Assembly: GCA_021324155.1 (NCBI GenBank) | Contig: JAJPJQ010000027.1 | Span: 21,885 to 85,884, forward strand | DNA: 64,000 bases | Source of the DNA: Pseudomonadota bacterium | Lineage (GTDB): Bacteria > Desulfobacterota > Binatia > UBA9968 | Reading direction: 5' to 3' | Shown: positions 41,145 to 50,167 of the stretch, in pieces | Layout: each line of letters begins with the position of its first letter | Position numbering within the stretch: position 1 is the first letter of the stretch | Notes under the pieces: generated by a model | What the model was told of the DNA's origin: nothing | What the model saw: only the letters and a program-made list of their open reading frames with translations | Databases searched by the model: none | Position numbers and translations under genes: made by a program

Positions 41145-41938
41145 TGCCAGCCGGCGAAGAGCGAACGGCGCCCGCGCCTTGCGCGGACGATACTCTGCCG
41201 ATCAGCCTCTCGAAAGTCGGCAAAAGCTTTCCTGGCCCGAACGGCGCACGCCTCGAAGTGTTGCGGGACATCGATCTCGCGGTCAAGGAACATTCGATCG
41301 TCGGCTTGCTCGGCGCTTCCGGCGCCGGAAAGAGCACGCTGCTCAACATCATCGCCGGCATCGTCAAACCGGACCGCGGCCGCGTCTGCATCTGCGGCGC
41401 ACGCAGCGACGAGCTGAACGACTGGTGCGCGGCGAGTTACATGTTTCAGGACGACCGACTGCTCCCGTGGCGCACCGCCGTGCGGAACGTCGAGTTCGCG
41501 CTCGAGGCCAGCGCGACTCCGAAAGCCGAGCGCGTCCGGCGCGCGAGGGAAGCGTTTCGACTGGTCGGCCTCGACACGTTCGAGGATGCGTTCCCGTACC
41601 AGCTATCAGGAGGCATGAGGAGCCGCGTCGCGCTGGCGCGGAGCCTCGTCACAGAGCCGAAAATTCTTTTAATGGATGAGCCGTTCTCGCGGCTCGACGC
41701 GCAGACGCGCAGCCACTTGCACGGCGAGCTGCTGCGCATCCACAGTCTCATGGCCATGACCGTAGTTTTCGTCACGCACGACGTGGAGGAGGCGGTTCTG
41801 CTGGCGGATGAGGTCGTGGTCATGTCGCCCCGTCCCGGCACGATCCGCGAGATCGTGCCGATCGCGCCGTCGCGGCCGCGCGATCCTATCGAGCCTGAAG
41901 TCGCCGCTTACATCCGGCGGCTTAGAGCGCTAATCTAA
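41141..41938 (+). CDS. NitT/TauT-type ABC transporter ATP-binding protein
   Basis: A 265-residue ATPase with every motif: Walker A GASGAGKST (~61-69), Q-loop FQDDRLLPW (~105-113), signature LSGGMRSRVALARSL (~158-172), Walker B ILLMDEPF (~177-184) and H-loop VTHD (~212-215). It begins within the permease stop; the much longer frame from 40538 would lie inside the permease gene and is rejected. It energises the permease at 40335 and presumably serves SBP-13. Confidence 0.94.
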   Translation: MMPAGEERTAPAPCADDTLPISLSKVGKSFPGPNGARLEVLRDIDLAVKEHSIVGLLGASGAGKSTLLNIIAGIVKPDRGRVCICGARSDELNDWCAASYMFQDDRLLPWRTAVRNVEFALEASATPKAERVRRAREAFRLVGLDTFEDAFPYQLSGGMRSRVALARSLVTEPKILLMDEPFSRLDAQTRSHLHGELLRIHSLMAMTVVFVTHDVEEAVLLADEVVVMSPRPGTIREIVPIAPSRPRDPIEPEVAAYIRRLRALI

Positions 41939-41953
41939 AGCAATGGAGGAGTA

Positions 41954-42931
41954 ATGAAGCCTATATACCTGGTTCTCATCCTGATTCTGACGTTCTTCAC
42001 TGCCTCGCCGGCTAGCGCGCAGCAGATGAAAGTAGGCTATTGGACGAGCGGTTTCAGCCTTGGATTCGGCACTGTGATGGAACAGATGAAATTCGCCGAG
42101 CAGGAGGGAATTAAGGTCGAATGGGTCAAATTCGGCGAGGTGAACGGGCCGACGCGGGCGATCGTCTCGAACGCCATCGATGTCGCCTTCGCAGCGCCGT
42201 CGACGAATTCGATCGGCATCGCCGCCGACGGTGTGCCGGTGAAGCTCGTGCTCGCGACGCAGATCGCAGAGGCGCAGGTCGTGGTTCTCGACGGCTCGCC
42301 GATCAAAGCGCCGGCCGATCTCCGCGGCAAAAAGATCGGCATGTCGCCGCCCGGCAGCGCCACGCACGCGCTCACGACGGCGATTCTGGAGCGGAATTTC
42401 GGCATAAAGGAGAACGAGTACGCCGTCGCGCCGGGCAACGAGGCGCAGCTCGCGCAATTTCTCACACAGAAGGACATCGACGCCGGCGTGCTGCGCTCGG
42501 TGACGCTCGCGCAGATGAGCGACGTCAAACTCCGCCGCCTCGCGAGCGTCGTCGAAGAGTGGAAGAAGCTCACGAAAGGCAGCGCGCCGCCGATCCTCGC
42601 GGTGACGATCGTCTACAGTTCTTACCTCGACAAGAACCGCGAGGCAGTGGCGAAGTTTATCGTCGCGACGCGCAAGGCGCTCCAGTTCGGCTCCAAGAAC
42701 AAGCCTAAGGTCGCCGAGATGCTGGAGAAGGCGGCGAACATGACGGCGCAGGACGCGCGCGCCTACGCCGAGCAGTGGGACAACGCCTACATCGCGAGCT
42801 TCGAGGACGCCGATATCGCGTCCCTCAAGCGTATGTACGAGATCGTCCCAACAACGGGCGGCGTGAAGAATACGGCGCGAGACGAGTCCTTCGACCAGGG
42901 CCCGTACAAGCGCTCGAAGCAGATCAAGTAG
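41954..42931 (+). CDS. NMT1/THI5-like substrate-binding protein (SBP-13) of the complete transporter
   Basis: A 325-residue exported protein; leader MKPIYLVLILILTFFTASPASA. It reads more like SsuA/TauA-group proteins (KVGYWTSGFSLGFGTVMEQM, EQEGIKVEWVKFGEVNGPTR). The second motif is LRGKKIGMSPPGSATH. It lies 15 bases after the ATPase stop with GGAGG ahead of the ATG, so permease, ATPase and binder form one operon. It is the only binding protein here with its own transporter. Confidence 0.92.
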   Translation: MKPIYLVLILILTFFTASPASAQQMKVGYWTSGFSLGFGTVMEQMKFAEQEGIKVEWVKFGEVNGPTRAIVSNAIDVAFAAPSTNSIGIAADGVPVKLVLATQIAEAQVVVLDGSPIKAPADLRGKKIGMSPPGSATHALTTAILERNFGIKENEYAVAPGNEAQLAQFLTQKDIDAGVLRSVTLAQMSDVKLRRLASVVEEWKKLTKGSAPPILAVTIVYSSYLDKNREAVAKFIVATRKALQFGSKNKPKVAEMLEKAANMTAQDARAYAEQWDNAYIASFEDADIASLKRMYEIVPTTGGVKNTARDESFDQGPYKRSKQIK

Positions 42932-42945
42932 AAAGGGAAGCGAAC

Positions 42946-43821
42946 GTGGGAAAATTCAAGATCGAAGTGCACGACCGATTGCAGGAATGGGTTGCCGAAG
43001 AAAAGGGCTACTTCAAAGACGAAGGGCTCGACTACGAGTTTGTCATGCACAAGCGCGACGCGGCGCTCGCGCCGCTGCTCGCTGCCGAGGCGCGCGAAAT
43101 CACCCGCGGCGCGACGGAATTTCTCGTTGAGGGGCAGGGCAGTAGCGTGAGCTGCGCCTGCCAATGGGCGGTCGATATCGCCGCTTCGAGCGGCCACGGC
43201 AAAGTCTGGCCCAAAGCCTACATGGTCACGCCCGGCGCCGTATTCGTCCGTCCAGAATCGTCGGTGAGAAAGATCGAAGACCTAGCCGGCGTCGAGATCG
43301 CCGTCGGCCATCGATCCGGATCGCACTTCTCGGCACTGGAGCGCCTGGAGCCGCTACTCGGCCGCGAGCGCATTCAACTCACCTTCAAAGGCCGGCGCGA
43401 CATGCGCCTCGCGGACCTACTCGAAGCGAAGGTCGAGGCCGCCAATATCATCGGCTTTCAAGTTTACCTGGCCGAGCAACGCGGCATGCGCAAGATTCTC
43501 GACACATCTTTCATCGTCGGCTTTCTCGTCGCGAGCGAGACGCCGGCGGAGGAGCTAGAAAAATATTTTCGCGCGCTGCGCCGCGCGCAGGAAGACATCG
43601 ACATCGATCCGACGCCTTACAAGCATTATTATCTCAATCATCTCAAGGAGCCGCTCAAGCACATGGCCGACGTGCGTACTTTCGGGCCCGGCGAGCGCGT
43701 CATCTTCGAGCCTTACACGCGTGCGATGTACGAGCGCGCGGTGAAGTGGATGAATTCCTGGAACCTCGGCGCGGAGATCGCCGCTGCGGAATACGAACGG
43801 GCTGCCTTCGCCGCTGAATAA
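42946..43821 (+). CDS. Leaderless substrate-binding-protein-like protein (SBP-14)
   Basis: A 291-residue protein of the same fold but without a signal peptide. It starts MGKFKIEVHDRLQEWVAEEK at a GTG behind AAAGGGAAG, so it is likely cytoplasmic. It has EKGYFKDEGLDYEFVMHKRD and IEDLAGVEIAVGHRSGSH. The acidic-basic C-terminal half and the segment TRGATEFLVEGQGSSVSCAC are distinctive, the latter with two nearby cysteines. A longer frame from 42775 would overlap SBP-13 and lacks a leader too. Like Thi5/NMT1 of yeast it could be an enzyme or a ligand store rather than a transport receptor; that is conjecture. Confidence 0.8.
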   Translation: MGKFKIEVHDRLQEWVAEEKGYFKDEGLDYEFVMHKRDAALAPLLAAEAREITRGATEFLVEGQGSSVSCACQWAVDIAASSGHGKVWPKAYMVTPGAVFVRPESSVRKIEDLAGVEIAVGHRSGSHFSALERLEPLLGRERIQLTFKGRRDMRLADLLEAKVEAANIIGFQVYLAEQRGMRKILDTSFIVGFLVASETPAEELEKYFRALRRAQEDIDIDPTPYKHYYLNHLKEPLKHMADVRTFGPGERVIFEPYTRAMYERAVKWMNSWNLGAEIAAAEYERAAFAAE

Positions 43822-43842
43822 AAGTTGAATCGACGCTTGTAA

Positions 43843-44028
43843 TTATTTTTTCATCAGCGGCGGCTCGCCAGCGCCGGTGTGCTGGCCGATACGACGCTTC
43901 GAGTCTTGCTCGAAAGGCTCGTGCGTCGAAGGCGGGGACATGGAGCGTCGGCCTTTTCTTCCCTGCGCTTGCTTCTTCTGTTTGGTACTTTTGCGACTTC
44001 GCGGTCCGGCTCTTTTACTTTTCGGCAT
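43843..44028 (-). CDS. Small very basic hypothetical protein
   Basis: 61 residues; a lysine/arginine-rich N-terminus (MPKSKRAGPRSRKSTKQKKQ) is followed by THEPFEQDSKRRIGQHTGAG and EPPLMKK. The ending DSKRRIGQxTGAGEPPLMKK matches a recurring small hypothetical family from memory. Upstream of the ATG, AGAGGGAGGCAGCC gives one of the strongest ribosome-binding sites in the window, which decides in favour of a real gene. It is convergent with SBP-14 across 21 bases. It may be a nucleic-acid-associated protein; function unknown. Confidence 0.65.
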   Translation of the reverse strand: MPKSKRAGPRSRKSTKQKKQAQGRKGRRSMSPPSTHEPFEQDSKRRIGQHTGAGEPPLMKK

Positions 44029-44131
44029 GGCTGCCTCCCTCTAATTTTCATAACAGACGAAAGCATTCGCTCAATATGGTGTTGCGATTCTCCGCGTTGT
44101 CGGCCCTGGGCATTTATGTTACTTTTCAAGA

Positions 44132-45094
44132 ATGTTTCAGTCGGTCGACGATGTGGTGGCGCGGCTCGCGGGCGAGCGTTATATCTGCAGCCGCGATCTT
44201 GCGACAGTGGTGTATCTCGCTTGCGCGATGCGAAAGCCGATCCTGGTGGAAGGGCCGGCGGGTGTGGGCAAGACCGAGCTCGGCAAAGTTATCGCCCGCG
44301 CGCTGAAGCTCGACCTCATTCGCCTGCAATGCTACGAAGGCCTCGATGAGGCCAAGGCGCTGTACGAATGGGAATACGCCAAGCAGCTGCTCTACACGCA
44401 GGTCCTGAAAGATAAAATCGGCGAGGTGCTCGAAGGCGCGAAGGGGTTGCGCGAAGCCGTTGAACGCATCGCGCAGGAGGACGACGTTTTTTTCTCGGAC
44501 CGCTTTCTGCTTCCGCGGCCGCTGTTGCGCGCGCTGCTCGCGCCCGAGGCAATCGTCCTGCTGATCGACGAGATCGATAAATCCGACACTGAGTTCGAGG
44601 CCTTTCTGCTCGAGATATTGAGCGACTTTCAAGTCAGCGTGCCCGAGCTCGGTACGCTGAAAGCGAAGCACGTCCCGCTTGTCGTCCTCACCAGCAACAA
44701 CAGCCGCGAGATGTCCGACGCGCTCAAGCGCCGCTGTCTGCACCTCTATATCGATTTCCCGGACGTCGCCCGCGAGATGGAGATCATCCGCCTGAAGGTC
44801 CCAGACGCCGATCAGAAGCTCGCGGCCGAAGTCGTCGAGCTGCTCCACCGGCTGCGCAAGCTCGACCTCAAGAAGCGGCCGAGCATCAGCGAATCGCTCG
44901 ATTGGGTGAAGGCGTTGACGCTGCTGAACGTCAAGACCCTCGACGATGGTCTCGTGACCGAGACGCTCTCCACCATCATGAAGTACGAGGCGGATGTTCG
45001 CAAAGCTCAGGACGAATTGAAAGAGTACCTGGCTGTACGCAAGGCTAAGAGCGGCCAGCCAGCGGCCGCGAGCGACAAAGATCTCCTGAATTAA
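44132..45094 (+). CDS. MoxR-type AAA+ ATPase (CoxD-like)
   Basis: A 320-residue AAA+ protein. Walker A GPAGVGKT (41-48), Walker B VLLIDEIDK (~142-150), sensor-1 LTSNNSREM and an arginine finger region (ALKRRCLHLYIDFPD) are all visible. It fits the CoxD/MoxR group that helps insert the metal centre into molybdenum hydroxylases, acting with a VWA protein. The VWA partner follows after 16 bases. This supports the two CoxL-type subunits of the window being functional. The ATG has no clear ribosome-binding site. Confidence 0.92.
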   Translation: MFQSVDDVVARLAGERYICSRDLATVVYLACAMRKPILVEGPAGVGKTELGKVIARALKLDLIRLQCYEGLDEAKALYEWEYAKQLLYTQVLKDKIGEVLEGAKGLREAVERIAQEDDVFFSDRFLLPRPLLRALLAPEAIVLLIDEIDKSDTEFEAFLLEILSDFQVSVPELGTLKAKHVPLVVLTSNNSREMSDALKRRCLHLYIDFPDVAREMEIIRLKVPDADQKLAAEVVELLHRLRKLDLKKRPSISESLDWVKALTLLNVKTLDDGLVTETLSTIMKYEADVRKAQDELKEYLAVRKAKSGQPAAASDKDLLN

Positions 45095-45110
45095 CCCCCG
45101 GCGATTTCTC

Positions 45111-46514
45111 ATGCTGTATCGAATCCTTGAATTTTCCGATCTGCTGCGGCGCAACGGACTGCGCGTCTCGGTGCCGGAGAACATGGACGCTGCCTCCGCG
45201 CTCGAGCTTGTCGGCGTCGGCGACCGCGGCGCCTTCAAAAGCGCGCTGCGCGCGGCGCTCGTCAAGCAGGCGAGCGATGCCAAGACCTTCGACGAGCTGT
45301 TCGATCTGTTTTTCCTCGGCCTCGGCGGCAAGGCGCGCGAGATGGACGAGGAGCTGATGCGGCAGCTCGGCATGACCCCGGCGGAATTCCAGGCGATGCT
45401 CGACGCTTTGGAAAAGTTTCTCGAAAATCTCGACGGCGAAATCTCGGCGCTAACACGCGCGCTCCTCACGGGCGACATGGGCGAGGTCGAGCGGCTGCTG
45501 CGCGAAGCGGCCGAGGCCGCGCGCGGAGAGAACATGGGCATGCGCGTCCTGATGTTCGCGCAAGGCATCGGCGACCGCATCGGCATCGAAGGAATCCGCG
45601 CGGAGATCGAAAACCTCAAGACGCTGCTCGGGCGCGGCGGGGCGCCCCCGGAACTGATCGAGAAAATGGCGCAGTACGCCGAGCAGCGTATGCGAAATCT
45701 CATGCAGCTCGTGCGCGATCTCGCGCGGCGCGAAACCGATCAAAAAGACCCGGCGCGCTCCGAGCGCGAGCGCCCCGACTATCTCTCGCAGAAGAGCTTT
45801 ATTTACTTCACCGAAGACGACATTCGGAAGATGAACGAGGTCGTCGTTCGCCTCGCACGCCGCTTCAAGAACCGCCTCTCGCTGCGGCGCAAGCACGCTC
45901 GCCGCGGCCGCCTCGACGTGAGCGCGACGTTCCGCAAGAATCTGCAATACGGCGGCGTGCCGTTCCGCATCAAGCTCGACCGCCGTAAGAAAGAGAAACC
46001 GGAAGTGGTCGTGCTGTGCGACATCTCGGATTCCGTTCTCAACGCGTCGCGCTTCATGCTGCAGTTCGTCTATTCCGTGCAGGACCTCTACAGCAAAGTG
46101 CGGAGCTTCGTGTTCGTCAGCGACATCGGCGAAGTCACGAAACTCTTCGAGGAGCATGAGATCCATCAGGCGGTCGAGAAGGCGCTTCGCGGCGACGTCA
46201 TCGACGTCTACAGCCATTCCAACTTCGGCCGCGCCTTCGAGCTTTTCTACCGCCATCACTGGACGGCGATCACGCCGAAGACGACGGTGCTCGTGATCGG
46301 CGACGGGCGTAATAATTACAACCGGGCGAACGACTGGGTGTTGAAGGAAATCCGGAGCAAGGCGAAGCAGCTCGTCTGGCTCAATCCCGAGAGCCGCATG
46401 ACGTGGGGCTACGGCGACAGCGAGATGCCCCGCTATGCGCAGCACTGCAGCGTCGTCGAGGAGTGCCGCAACATCCTGCAGCTCTATCGTTTGATCGATC
46501 GGATCGCGGCATGA
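45111..46514 (+). CDS. CoxE-like VWA-domain protein
   Basis: A 467-residue cytoplasmic protein. The N-terminal half is helical and charged (RMEE-type, with RNGLRVSVPENMDAASAL). The C-terminal VWA-like domain has the MIDAS DxSxS as CDISDSV (~303-309) and ends with LVWLNPESRMTWGYGDSEM, standard for the CoxE group. It works with the MoxR ATPase as a metal-centre maturation or chaperone pair. Its stop overlaps the start of miaB by four bases (ATGA, 46511-46514). Confidence 0.9.
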   Translation: MLYRILEFSDLLRRNGLRVSVPENMDAASALELVGVGDRGAFKSALRAALVKQASDAKTFDELFDLFFLGLGGKAREMDEELMRQLGMTPAEFQAMLDALEKFLENLDGEISALTRALLTGDMGEVERLLREAAEAARGENMGMRVLMFAQGIGDRIGIEGIRAEIENLKTLLGRGGAPPELIEKMAQYAEQRMRNLMQLVRDLARRETDQKDPARSERERPDYLSQKSFIYFTEDDIRKMNEVVVRLARRFKNRLSLRRKHARRGRLDVSATFRKNLQYGGVPFRIKLDRRKKEKPEVVVLCDISDSVLNASRFMLQFVYSVQDLYSKVRSFVFVSDIGEVTKLFEEHEIHQAVEKALRGDVIDVYSHSNFGRAFELFYRHHWTAITPKTTVLVIGDGRNNYNRANDWVLKEIRSKAKQLVWLNPESRMTWGYGDSEMPRYAQHCSVVEECRNILQLYRLIDRIAA

Positions 46515-47839
46515 AGCGGCTTTATCTGCAGACCTACGGCTGTCAGATGAATCAATATGATTCGGACCGTATCGCGCGCCTTATGGAACAGCAGGGCTAC
46601 GCCGCCACCGATTCGCCTGAAAACGCCGATCTCATCATCCTCAATACATGCAGCGTCCGCGACAAAGCCGAGCAGAAGGTCTACAGCGCGCTCGGACGCT
46701 GGCGCGAGCTGAAGGAAAGAAATCCGGCGCTTCTTATCGGCGTCGGCGGGTGCGTCGCCCAGCAGGAAGGCGAGACGCTGTTCCGCCGCGCGCCGTTCCT
46801 CGACCTCGTCTTCGGCACGCAGAACATCCACAAGCTGCCGGCGATGGTGGAGGACGCGAGCATGGCGCGTGAGCGCCAGATCGAGCTCGCTTTCCATCGC
46901 GAGCCCTCCTACATGGAGGACGCCGGCGCGGAGCCCATCGTCCACGGCGCGAAAGCATATGTGACGATCATGCAGGGCTGCAACAAAGTTTGCAGCTTCT
47001 GCATCGTGCCGTACGTGCGCGGCCGCGAGCTCAGCCGGCCGAGCGCGGCGATCATTCAAGAGGTTGAGTCGCTCGCTGCGCGCGGTGTCAAAGAAGTCAT
47101 GCTGCTGGGACAGAATGTGAATTCCTACGGTAAGACTGCGGCCGGCGAACTGTCGTTTGCAGAATTGCTCGCGCGCATCGACCGCGTCGAAGGCATCGAG
47201 CGCGTCCGCTTCACGACCTCGCATCCCGAAGATTTGTCGCCCGCCCTCGTTGCAGCCTACGAAAAGCTCGAGAAGCTCTGCGAGCATCTCCATCTGCCGG
47301 TGCAATCCGGCTCAGATCACGTGCTGAAAAGAATGCGCCGCGGCTACACCCGGCGGGAATATCTGCATCGAATTGAGCATCTCCGCGAGCGCCGACCCGA
47401 TGTGGCTCTTAGCACCGACATCATCGTAGGATTTCCCGGCGAAAGCGAGGCGGAATTCGCCGATACCCTAGAAATCCTCAGGGAGGTGGAGTATGATGAC
47501 ATTTACGCATTCGGCTACTCGCCGAGGCCGCACACCGCCGCGAGCAAACTCTTCAACGACGACATCGCGGAGGAAGTGAAAAGAGCGCGCTTGGAAAAGG
47601 TTCTGAGACTCCAGGCGGAGATATCGCGGCGAAAAAATTTCGCACGCATAGGAATCGTAGAGGAAGTCTTGGTAGATGGAATCGCGAAACTCGGGCGCGG
47701 ACAGATGACCGGACGAACGAGAGCCAATCGGATCGTGAATTTTCCGGGATCGGCAGAGCTCTCGGGAAAGCTCGTGAATGTGCGGATATCAGGGGCCGGC
47801 GCCAACTCGTTGACAGGCGAACTCATCGGAGCACAATAA
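46511..47839 (+). CDS. miaB: tRNA-2-methylthio-N6-dimethylallyladenosine synthase
   Basis: A 442-residue radical-SAM methylthiotransferase that adds the 2-methylthio group to i6A37 of tRNA. It has three cysteines of the N-terminal UPF0004 domain (TYGCQMNQ, LNTCSVRDKA, GVGGCVAQQEG), the radical-SAM cluster CNKVCSFC (~157-164), and a C-terminal TRAM domain (VLVDGIAKLGRGQMTGRTRA). ATG 46511 gives the normal MKRLYLQTYGC start; the frame from 46403 lies in the CoxE-like gene. It is followed by the DUF151 nuclease, an arrangement I know from Deltaproteobacteria-like genomes. Confidence 0.96.
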   Translation: MKRLYLQTYGCQMNQYDSDRIARLMEQQGYAATDSPENADLIILNTCSVRDKAEQKVYSALGRWRELKERNPALLIGVGGCVAQQEGETLFRRAPFLDLVFGTQNIHKLPAMVEDASMARERQIELAFHREPSYMEDAGAEPIVHGAKAYVTIMQGCNKVCSFCIVPYVRGRELSRPSAAIIQEVESLAARGVKEVMLLGQNVNSYGKTAAGELSFAELLARIDRVEGIERVRFTTSHPEDLSPALVAAYEKLEKLCEHLHLPVQSGSDHVLKRMRRGYTRREYLHRIEHLRERRPDVALSTDIIVGFPGESEAEFADTLEILREVEYDDIYAFGYSPRPHTAASKLFNDDIAEEVKRARLEKVLRLQAEISRRKNFARIGIVEEVLVDGIAKLGRGQMTGRTRANRIVNFPGSAELSGKLVNVRISGAGANSLTGELIGAQ

Positions 47840-47855
47840 TAAGGGGGTTAGCATC

Positions 47856-48383
47856 ATGTCGAAACGGGACGATTCCATACAGATGGCGGTGGGCGGCCTG
47901 ACGCTTGATCCGGTGACGAAGACGCCGATCGTCATTTTGAAGGATACCGACAACAAGCTGAATCTTCCGATCTGGATCGGCCTGTCGGAAGCGACCGCGA
48001 TGGCGACCGAGATCGAAGGCATCAAGATGGCCCGTCCGATGACCCACGACTTGCTGAAGAACATGCTCACCGAAATGGGCGGTGCGATCGACTGCGTCGA
48101 AATCACCGAGCTCAAAGAGAACACCTATTACGCGCTCATTTACCTGAAAATCGCCGGACGCGAGATGGCGATCGACTCCCGTCCGAGCGACGCGATCGCT
48201 CTGGCGCTCCGCATGAAGACGCCGATCTATGTCGCCAAGGCCGTCCTCGAGGCTTCGAGCATCCTGCAGCAGAACGAAGAGGGCAAAGAGCCCGACGTCG
48301 CCAACGTATCCAACGTGTCGAAGGAAAAATGGGGCGAGATTCTCGAGAAAATGACGCCCGACGATTTCAAGTATAAAATGTAA
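47856..48383 (+). CDS. Bifunctional-nuclease family (DUF151) protein
   Basis: A 175-residue protein of the DUF151/bifunctional nuclease domain family. It shows GGLTLDPVTKTPIVILKDTD, LPIWIGLSEATAMATEIEG and the terminal family block IDSRPSDAIALALRMKTPIY. The plant homologue has RNase and DNase activity; in bacteria the role is unclear. AAGGGGG is upstream of the ATG. It follows miaB by 16 bases, consistent with one message, and ends in a lysine-rich acidic tail (EKMTPDDFKYKM). Confidence 0.93.
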   Translation: MSKRDDSIQMAVGGLTLDPVTKTPIVILKDTDNKLNLPIWIGLSEATAMATEIEGIKMARPMTHDLLKNMLTEMGGAIDCVEITELKENTYYALIYLKIAGREMAIDSRPSDAIALALRMKTPIYVAKAVLEASSILQQNEEGKEPDVANVSNVSKEKWGEILEKMTPDDFKYKM

Positions 48384-48436
48384 ATGTAACGGGCTCGTCC
48401 GCTCTTACCGCTTACCGTTTCATCCAGACATTCCGA

Positions 48437-49129
48437 ATGCGCACCGCCGCCAGACGAATCAGCCGAAAGGATATACGGCAGCCCGACAGCTTCGTGCTGC
48501 TATCGCGCCGTTTGTTGGCCTTTGCCAAGGCGAATCGTAGCGCGGTCGTCGCTGCCGGAGCCGTTGTGTTTGTCGTCATCGTCGCGCTGGTCGGCTGGCA
48601 GCTATACAAGAGCCGGCAGAATCGACTCGCGGCCGAAGAGTACGTCCGCGCTGTGGACTTTTATCACAACGGCAAATACAAAGAGGCGCTCGACGCGCTC
48701 GGCCGCCTGGAGATTTACCGCTCGTCGTACTACAGCCGGCTCGGTCTCCTCTACCAAGCCAACGCTCAGGCCGCGCTCGCGGATACGGGACGCGCCGCCG
48801 AAACGCTGCACCGGCTGCTGGATCAAGAAAAGAAGGACCCCTTGCTGCGCCAGTCCGCGTATGTGGCGCTCGCATACAACCAGGAGCAGAGGTCACAGTG
48901 GGCGGATGCCGCGCAGAGCTTCGCCGAGGCGGAGAAACTCCCCGGTCCGTTGAAAAGCGACGCGACGCTCGGCAAGGGACAGAGTTACGAGCAAACCGGT
49001 AATCTCAAAGAGGCGGTGGCCGCCTACAAGAAGTTTTTGACCGATAATCCGGATTCCGACCGTTCAAGCGAGATCACCGTGCGTCTGCAAGAGCTACAAG
49101 CCAAAATCGCACAAACGCCGGCGAAATAA
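48437..49129 (+). CDS. Membrane-anchored tetratricopeptide-repeat protein (YfgM-like)
   Basis: 230 residues. A cationic N-terminus (MRTAARRISRKDIRQPDSF) is followed by one membrane helix, AVVAAGAVVFVVIVALVGWQ (~36-55), and an extracytoplasmic region with three to four TPR-like helix pairs (e.g. AVDFYHNGKYKEALDALGRL, SYEQTGNLKEAVAAYKKFL). Proteins of this shape act in envelope protein quality control or assembly; the exact partner is not visible. It is 53 bases after the DUF151 gene. No good ribosome-binding site. Confidence 0.8.
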   Translation: MRTAARRISRKDIRQPDSFVLLSRRLLAFAKANRSAVVAAGAVVFVVIVALVGWQLYKSRQNRLAAEEYVRAVDFYHNGKYKEALDALGRLEIYRSSYYSRLGLLYQANAQAALADTGRAAETLHRLLDQEKKDPLLRQSAYVALAYNQEQRSQWADAAQSFAEAEKLPGPLKSDATLGKGQSYEQTGNLKEAVAAYKKFLTDNPDSDRSSEITVRLQELQAKIAQTPAK

Positions 49130-49227
49130 TTTGTCCCCGCTTTAATCGAGCATCGTACCCCACCTGCAGTTGTCGCACGTCTTGCTTCATCCGGCACATT
49201 TACGCCAGAATAGATCGCGGGGTGAGA

Positions 49228-50157
49228 ATGAGCGGTGCAATCAACAGCATATCGGCTGCGGGCGAGGCGTGGCCCGAGCTTCGACTCGAAGCGTGGAGCG
49301 ATACCTGCGCGACGCTTCATCTCTGGACGCAGATCGTAGGTAAAATCCGACTATCACTGACTTCGCCGCTCAATCACTCTTGGCATGTTACACTTTACGT
49401 CACAGCGCGAGGCCTCACGACATCGCCGATTCCTTACGGCGAGCGCATCTTCCAGGTCGATTTCGATTTCATCGATCATGAGTTGACGATAGAATTGAAC
49501 GACGGCGCGGTCGCGATCCCGCTGGAATGGCGCTCCGTCGCGGCATTTTATCATCGCATCGTGCACGAACTGAAGATGCTGGACATCGAGGTCGACATCC
49601 GTTCGACCCCGAATGAAGTGGCCGAGCCGATCCCGTTTGCGCGGGATGAAATCCACCGGGCGTACGATCCTGAATACGCCAATCGATACTGGCGCGTGCT
49701 CGCTCAAGTCGACCGCGTGCTGAAAATCTTTCGCGCGCGATTCATCGGCAAAGCCAGTCCGGTGCATTATTTCTGGGGCGCGCCTGACCTCGCCGTCACT
49801 CGCTTCTCGGGACGTCGCGCGCCCGAGCATCCGGGCGGCGTGCCGCACCTGCCGGATCGAGTGACGCGCGAGGCGTACTCACACGAGGTTAGCAGTTGCG
49901 GATTCTGGCCGGGCGGGGGGCCGCTTCAATACGCCTGCTTTTACTCTTACGCCTATCCCGAGCCCGCGGGATTTAAACAAGCTACGACGACTCCCGCCGA
50001 GGCGTTCTACAGCACCGAATTCTCCGAGTTCATTCTGCCGTACGGCGCCGTCCGAAATGCCGACACGCCCGACGAACACCTCCTTGCTTTTCTACAGTCG
50101 ACTTACGAAGCGGCTGCAAATCTCGCGCAATGGGATCGGCGCGCGCTCGAGCGCTAA
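49228..50157 (+). CDS. DUF5996-family protein
   Basis: A 309-residue soluble protein. The family text EAWPELRLEAWSDTCATLHL, WTQIVGKIRLSLTSPLNHSWH and VHYFWGAPDLAVTRFSGR is present; it ends LQSTYEAAANLAQWDR. From memory this is DUF5996, whose function is unknown; the sequence shows a mixed alpha/beta plan with many aromatic and His residues. GTG at 49222 and ATG at 49228 are both possible; I choose ATG because GGGGTGAGA sits just ahead. It is followed after 10 bases by a methyltransferase-acetyltransferase fusion. Confidence 0.8.
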   Translation: MSGAINSISAAGEAWPELRLEAWSDTCATLHLWTQIVGKIRLSLTSPLNHSWHVTLYVTARGLTTSPIPYGERIFQVDFDFIDHELTIELNDGAVAIPLEWRSVAAFYHRIVHELKMLDIEVDIRSTPNEVAEPIPFARDEIHRAYDPEYANRYWRVLAQVDRVLKIFRARFIGKASPVHYFWGAPDLAVTRFSGRRAPEHPGGVPHLPDRVTREAYSHEVSSCGFWPGGGPLQYACFYSYAYPEPAGFKQATTTPAEAFYSTEFSEFILPYGAVRNADTPDEHLLAFLQSTYEAAANLAQWDRRALER

Positions 50158-50167
50158 GCGATCGACC

